Below are positions 60,084-64,000 of a DNA stretch of 64,000 nucleotides, one piece after another. The stretch's first letter is position 1. Each line of letters opens with the position of its first letter. Under the pieces are notes generated by a model. That model saw only the letters and a list, made by a program, of their open reading frames with translations. It searched no databases and was not told the origin of the DNA. Both the position numbers and the translations under genes were made by a program. Origin of the DNA: Opisthorchis felineus (lineage: Eukaryota > Platyhelminthes > Trematoda > Opisthorchiida > Opisthorchiidae); assembly GCA_004794785.1 (NCBI GenBank), contig SJOL01008692.1:363569-427568 (forward strand), given 5' to 3'.

Positions 60084-62190
60084 ATCCGATTCATAACCAA
60101 TTAACGCGCCCGAGCAGCCAATATTTTGATGTATTGCCAAAAGGTCTGTGTGAATTGCACAGCGAAGTTCCATCGTGCCGTCTCTTCTCAGGGTGAGTAT
60201 ATCGTCAGTCTGGTCAACCTGAAAGTATTTGCGTCTTCATTTAGAAGCGTTTGTTTCCTGGGATAAGAATTCGAATAGGAAAACTTCAAAGCTCCGGAAT
60301 AGTCTCTTCGATGGAAGTATTAAACCTTGAGAAGTTCCGTCGAGAGTACAGTATTTTGAAAATTTTCTATAGAGGAAAATGTTGGTAGCTCAGGTAGCGT
60401 AGATGGCCGTTGGTTTGTTCGCAGAGCTGGGCAATCTTCTTTACCCTTTATGGAGACAAAGGAAGATTATTAAAACCGCTTTTATAGGGTCGTCACAGAA
60501 TGTTCCACAAGTTTGTGCTAGAACCTCCGCGAGGGGGCGAAAAGCGTCGAGCTAAAGATGCTCGATCTAGATTGGCTGACATTCTCACCAATCAGAGCAT
60601 GCCTTCGTTTGGTCAGTAGCCAGCACGTGACACACCCGTCCAGTTGACGTACTCTTCGGTTGTTAGGTGCGGCAGGCCTCCGGACACAGGTCTTGACTTA
60701 TTTGAACGCAGTTGACACTTCAGAAATCAAAGTGTGACATTTCGAGTAGTTTAGACGTCCTATAAAGGTAATCGTGCAATCAGCGAAAACATTTTGATGC
60801 ACGGGTTATTTAAAACAAAAAGCCGAAGGATACGAAGTACACACACACAGAGCCGCGCAGAAGACGAGGATCGGATGGATGCGGACCTCTGCATGTGTAC
60901 ATTTAGTATCAGCTGCCTAGCTCCCTAGCCTGACAAGGACATCATGAGAATACTAGGTCTCGGATAATAGGTAAATGTGCTTCTGTCCAGTGAGAAATAG
61001 CCTATCAGGTAACCAAAAACGCCTCCGTCTTGGGGTTGTTACTTGCTGTGAAGGTTCTACGTAAAACCACGGGATTCGAGAAGAACACGAGGTCTGTCAG
61101 CTCCAGAGAGAGGTAAAATTATACTTCGCAGTATCCCACGGATTATACGCTAACAAGGATCTGACAACCATCCCACTGTGGCAGCCACCGTCGTATCTGC
61201 AGTCCCCTTGTTTTCATTGTAGACATACGACAGGGCACATTCTAAACCCTTACCTTACCAATTCGTCCCTCCTCCCCACTATTTCTTCCATCGCACGAAC
61301 GCAGAATTAGGCTTTCAACATTCCACTAGATACATCACCCAGCATATGGTGCATCAAGGCCTGCAGTCTGTTTAAAAGCCACCCAAACACTGTTACTTGG
61401 GTGATCCACTCAACCAGTGATGATTGTTCGCTTGAATGGCTTCAGTTCTATTTAGTTGGTACAACAAGGCAGGTTAGTATAAAAGCATTCACAAAGGACA
61501 GCAAGTATTCGGTTGGATGACTTCACTCCTCAGGGTTCCACGGAATAACGGGAATACAATCCGGCAGTTTGTGAACAACATTCATAACAAAAAGGGCTTA
61601 CAAACCTTCATTTAGTTGGTCCGAAAATATTCTGTAAAAAAATCACTGCATCCATAATCAGTCATTTTTTAATAAATGTCGATAGTCTACAAAGCGGTTC
61701 TTTCCCCGTGATTGTTTGTATGGTGGATCCTTATTAAAACAAACCGAACTTCCAAAAGTGCTTCGCTCTCAGGGAATGTTTTCTACCTGGGAGTCTTGTA
61801 AGACAAGAACATCTTAATGCTGGTTTCCTAAAAGCTTCATTTTGAACTTCACGTATGGTCAAGTGAGGCGCTCTCCCTTTTGGGTTGCAAGGAGGCATCC
61901 GTAGGTATGGTGCTTTGGCACAAAGTGAATGTAGTGATTTTCCTGGTAGGTTTTTATTTCTAGGGCGAGTGGCGCTTCATCAAAGGTCCTACCCCGCAGG
62001 GATAGTTATGAGAATGGTACAGAATCTATTCTAATACTTGCCACAGAGTTTCCGAGATATTTTTCTATTTGTATTGGTGCTGATGGGGAAACTCCCAACT
62101 TCAGAGTGAGTATTTAGGTCATCTCGAAATATATTGTAACTGTTCTTTGGTGGCCAAATCATTGAGATTGTACTTTGTTTTTTTTTCAAG

Positions 62191-62976
62191 CGATGACACT
62201 GCGGCGTCGGAAGAAAGAACAAATACGACATCAGATCAAATTGAAGGAAAACTCGGTTCAACCGGCGGGTTCGTCTCTTCGACCAACGCCCAGGCTCAAT
62301 CACGTCATGTCAGCCGGAGTTTTGCTCGAGGACAATAACATTGGTCCGACGTTAGGAAGAGGTGTCCGAGCCATGCAAAAGTCAAACCATCTACTGAAAT
62401 CAAATTCTATTCAAGGTCGCGATCGCTTGTGCGAGTTCTCATTAGGTTTAGACGACCAGAAATTAAGTAACCAGGTCAACACCAGCTGGAATAGTACGGA
62501 TAGCGTAAATGCCCCGCTCTTGTGGCAAAGAAAATCGGTTCCGACAAATAGCGGTGGTGGAAAGACAGCGACCAGTCATCTTATCGGAAAGTGGAATCAT
62601 ACGACACCGGCGAATCTCGTCCTCAAAGATGGAATACATTGGGTCACCAAGAAAGACAGGGATATTCATCCGAAGTCTGAAACCGAAACAGCCATCACGC
62701 AACCAACCAATCAAGCTGTTCATAGTCCCTTTCGGGGGAGACATCGCGGGGTGGTTGTACCAAGCCAAACTCATACGGTTGTGTCTGTTACCCCAACAGT
62801 CGGTTTGGAACACCACGTGACTTCCACTGAAGACCCAATGCAACGAATCCCAACAATGACCCGTCCTCAAGCGCCTGTTATTGCTCAAGGTTTGTCCAGT
62901 CGACGAGTGGAGGAAACTGGGTTGGGAACTCCAAGACATTCGAGACGAGTGGAGTCGGTACATAAATTGACCGCTG
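62191..62976 (+). CDS. NETO-like receptor, exon 7: cytoplasmic tail
   Basis: Residues 557-818 plus one base. The acceptor has a long T tract (GTTTTTTTTTCAAG), phase 1, joining exon 6 as g+cg (Ala); the donor is GCTG|GTAAGT, phase 1. The exon opens with a basic LRRRKKEQIRHQIKLK segment just inside the membrane. The remaining 240 or so residues are rich in Ser, Thr, Pro, Asn and Arg with no recognisable domain, as expected of disordered NETO tails, which are poorly conserved. Several RxxS/T contexts (RRVES, RKSV) could be phosphorylation sites; this is speculative. Read without splicing, the frame stops at 63015-63017. The 786-nt open frame, far longer than chance here, supports it as coding. 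Confidence 0.82.
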
Positions 62977-64000
62977 GTAAGTTTTTTCTGATGCTTTCTC
63001 ATTGTTCACACAAATAAGTATTCAATAGAGTAAGGGAGTTTCTTACAGGTATATTTAGTAACTGGTTTGGTCAATGAGGAACTACCAGGGCAAGTACAGT
63101 GGTCCATCCACCCTAAAGCTCTTACGGCGAAAAGTCGTTTCTCATTTAGGAAGAATTTCGTTTGGAACGGTGAGAGATACACTGGAAGTCACTTTGCGTG
63201 GTAGGCACTCCAGCACTAGCAAGGGACTTTTGTCTCGTGAAGAAACGCTGCTTATATTGGAGAGGCATATAATCGCACACACCTGGTCATCACCTTCATC
63301 AGCTACAGTGTGGTTGCATGATGGGGTTGCGAAAACAAAACTGATGGGAAACGTTCATTGGGCTGATGTACGCCGCAAGTAGGGCTGTCGTTCCACAGAA
63401 CGAAGTCTCCATAGGGACCTCTGGGAATTTCCGTGCAACAATATCCTTATCTATATTCATCTTTTGGTTTCATTTGCCATTGCGTTGAGTTTGCAGTCGG
63501 ATACTAAACCGTGGTGCAGGTCAGTTCGGTGCTGATCCTGAACATTATTAGGCATTTCAAGTGTGTGGGGAGAATCAGCGCGCTTCACGGTGTGATGTCG
63601 CAAACAACTACGATAACCACGTCTCTAGGAGAAAAAAATGAATAACAAGAATTGCAGAACATCTATGTGTTCCAACATTTGTAGGAGAAATTAGGAATCA
63701 GCATAAGTGTGAGTTTCCAGTAACAATAGAATGGCGTTTAAACCATGCCCTTGTAAGCAGGGTCGAATAACCCAACGGGCTGGACGGAAATCTCGTAGAT
63801 GATTATTAGGGTAATTGTCACGTGAGTACGTACAGTGGTTTAACAGGAACTCCCTAATTACTCAAGGGAGTCATCCGGAAAGTAGGCTGCTGCATGTGGG
63901 CGTTATCTGGTATTCTTGAGTACGTTTGGTAATGTACTTGCATTTCCAGCCAAACACCGCTGCCTTGTGGTTAGGCTTTTGAGCCAAAGGCTTTGATTGA
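62977..64000 (+). other. Start of the next intron, or 3' end of the gene
   Basis: Donor GTAAGT at 62977. A candidate phase 1 acceptor (TTTCTTACAG, to 63048) would add eight more codons after the joined Gly before a TGA. No AATAAA signal is seen before 64000. A family B-like tail (CAGAACGAAGTCTCCAT) is present near 63396. The 102-codon frame at 63074-63382 runs into that repeat and is not supported as a gene. Confidence 0.5.

Larger units (their letters stand above)
59079..62190 (+). other. Intron 6 (about 3.1 kb)
   Basis: Donor GTAGGT at 59079, acceptor with a long T run and AAG at 62190, phase 1. It contains a family P copy (59450-59690) and a short inverted repeat (59998-60083). No gene is recognised. 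Confidence 0.75.
8247..62976 (+). other. Gene span: NETO-like CUB/LDLa transmembrane receptor, seven coding exons
   Basis: Seven exons chain with consistent splice phases: introns 1, 2, 4, 5 and 6 are phase 1 and intron 3 is phase 0. The product is signal peptide, pro-region with RRKR (residues 75-78), CUB1 (about 94-242), divergent CUB2 (about 246-453), LDLa (465-500), charged stalk (504-535), transmembrane helix (about 536-556) and a cytoplasmic tail from 557 to at least 818. This order (CUB, CUB, LDLa, TM, tail) is that of NETO proteins, auxiliary subunits that bind kainate-type glutamate receptors and set their gating and synaptic clustering. LEV-10-type proteins also combine CUB and LDLa domains but have more CUBs. 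A synaptic role in the worm is inference from the family. The gene spans at least 54.7 kb. The 3' end is not fixed, and an additional exon in the 24.5-kb intron 2 cannot be excluded. Confidence 0.85.

Noticed and set aside
62463..63002. 179-codon open frame on the minus strand
   Set aside because: It is the antisense shadow of exon 7; the plus strand has the phase-matched splice sites and basic post-TM segment.
63074..63382. 102-codon plus-strand frame at the end of the window
   Set aside because: No domain, and it runs into a family B tail; no phase-compatible link to exon 7 was found.

Overview
This window looks like eukaryotic nuclear DNA from a flatworm, most likely a digenean fluke with a large, repeat-rich genome (liver- or lung-fluke type). 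The species-level call is inference. The grounds are kilobase-scale introns, moderate GC (clearly above an AT-rich schistosome, judged by eye), and many decayed copies of tRNA-derived and fold-back repeats. There are no bacterial operons, no long uninterrupted genes and no CRISPR array.

The one gene I can support is a plus-strand, multi-exon type I membrane receptor related to NETO (neuropilin and tolloid-like) proteins, the CUB/LDLa auxiliary subunits of kainate-type ionotropic glutamate receptors. Seven coding exons can be chained with matching intron phases: 8247-8715, 17827-18090, 42557-42705, 52817-53312, 54492-54623, 58920-59078 and 62191-62976 (2,455 nt, 818 complete codons plus one base). 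In order they encode a signal peptide, a short pro-region ending in a furin-type RRKR site, CUB1 (strongly NETO-like), a divergent CUB2 with a basic insertion, an LDL-receptor class A domain with six cysteines, a charged helical stalk, one transmembrane helix and a long basic/Ser-Thr-rich cytoplasmic tail. The gene probably runs on past the last supported exon; two possible short endings are noted.

Layout: 1-8160 is upstream DNA with no recognisable gene; it holds a 549-bp fold-back repeat and a microsatellite. 8161-8246 is probable 5' UTR behind a good splice (or trans-splice) acceptor, with a 22-codon upstream ORF. 8247-62976 is the NETO-like gene, more than 95% intron (introns of about 9.1, 24.5, 10.1, 1.2, 4.3 and 3.1 kb). 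The introns hold at least four interspersed repeat families: a fold-back family (P), two tRNA-derived SINE-like families (A and C), and a roughly 330-bp composite element with a Pol III B-box-like motif (B). 62977-64000 is the start of the next intron or the gene's 3' end.

No standalone tRNA, rRNA or intact transposase/reverse transcriptase gene was found. Most other open stretches are 60-145 codons long, lack homology I can recognise and behave like chance ORFs.
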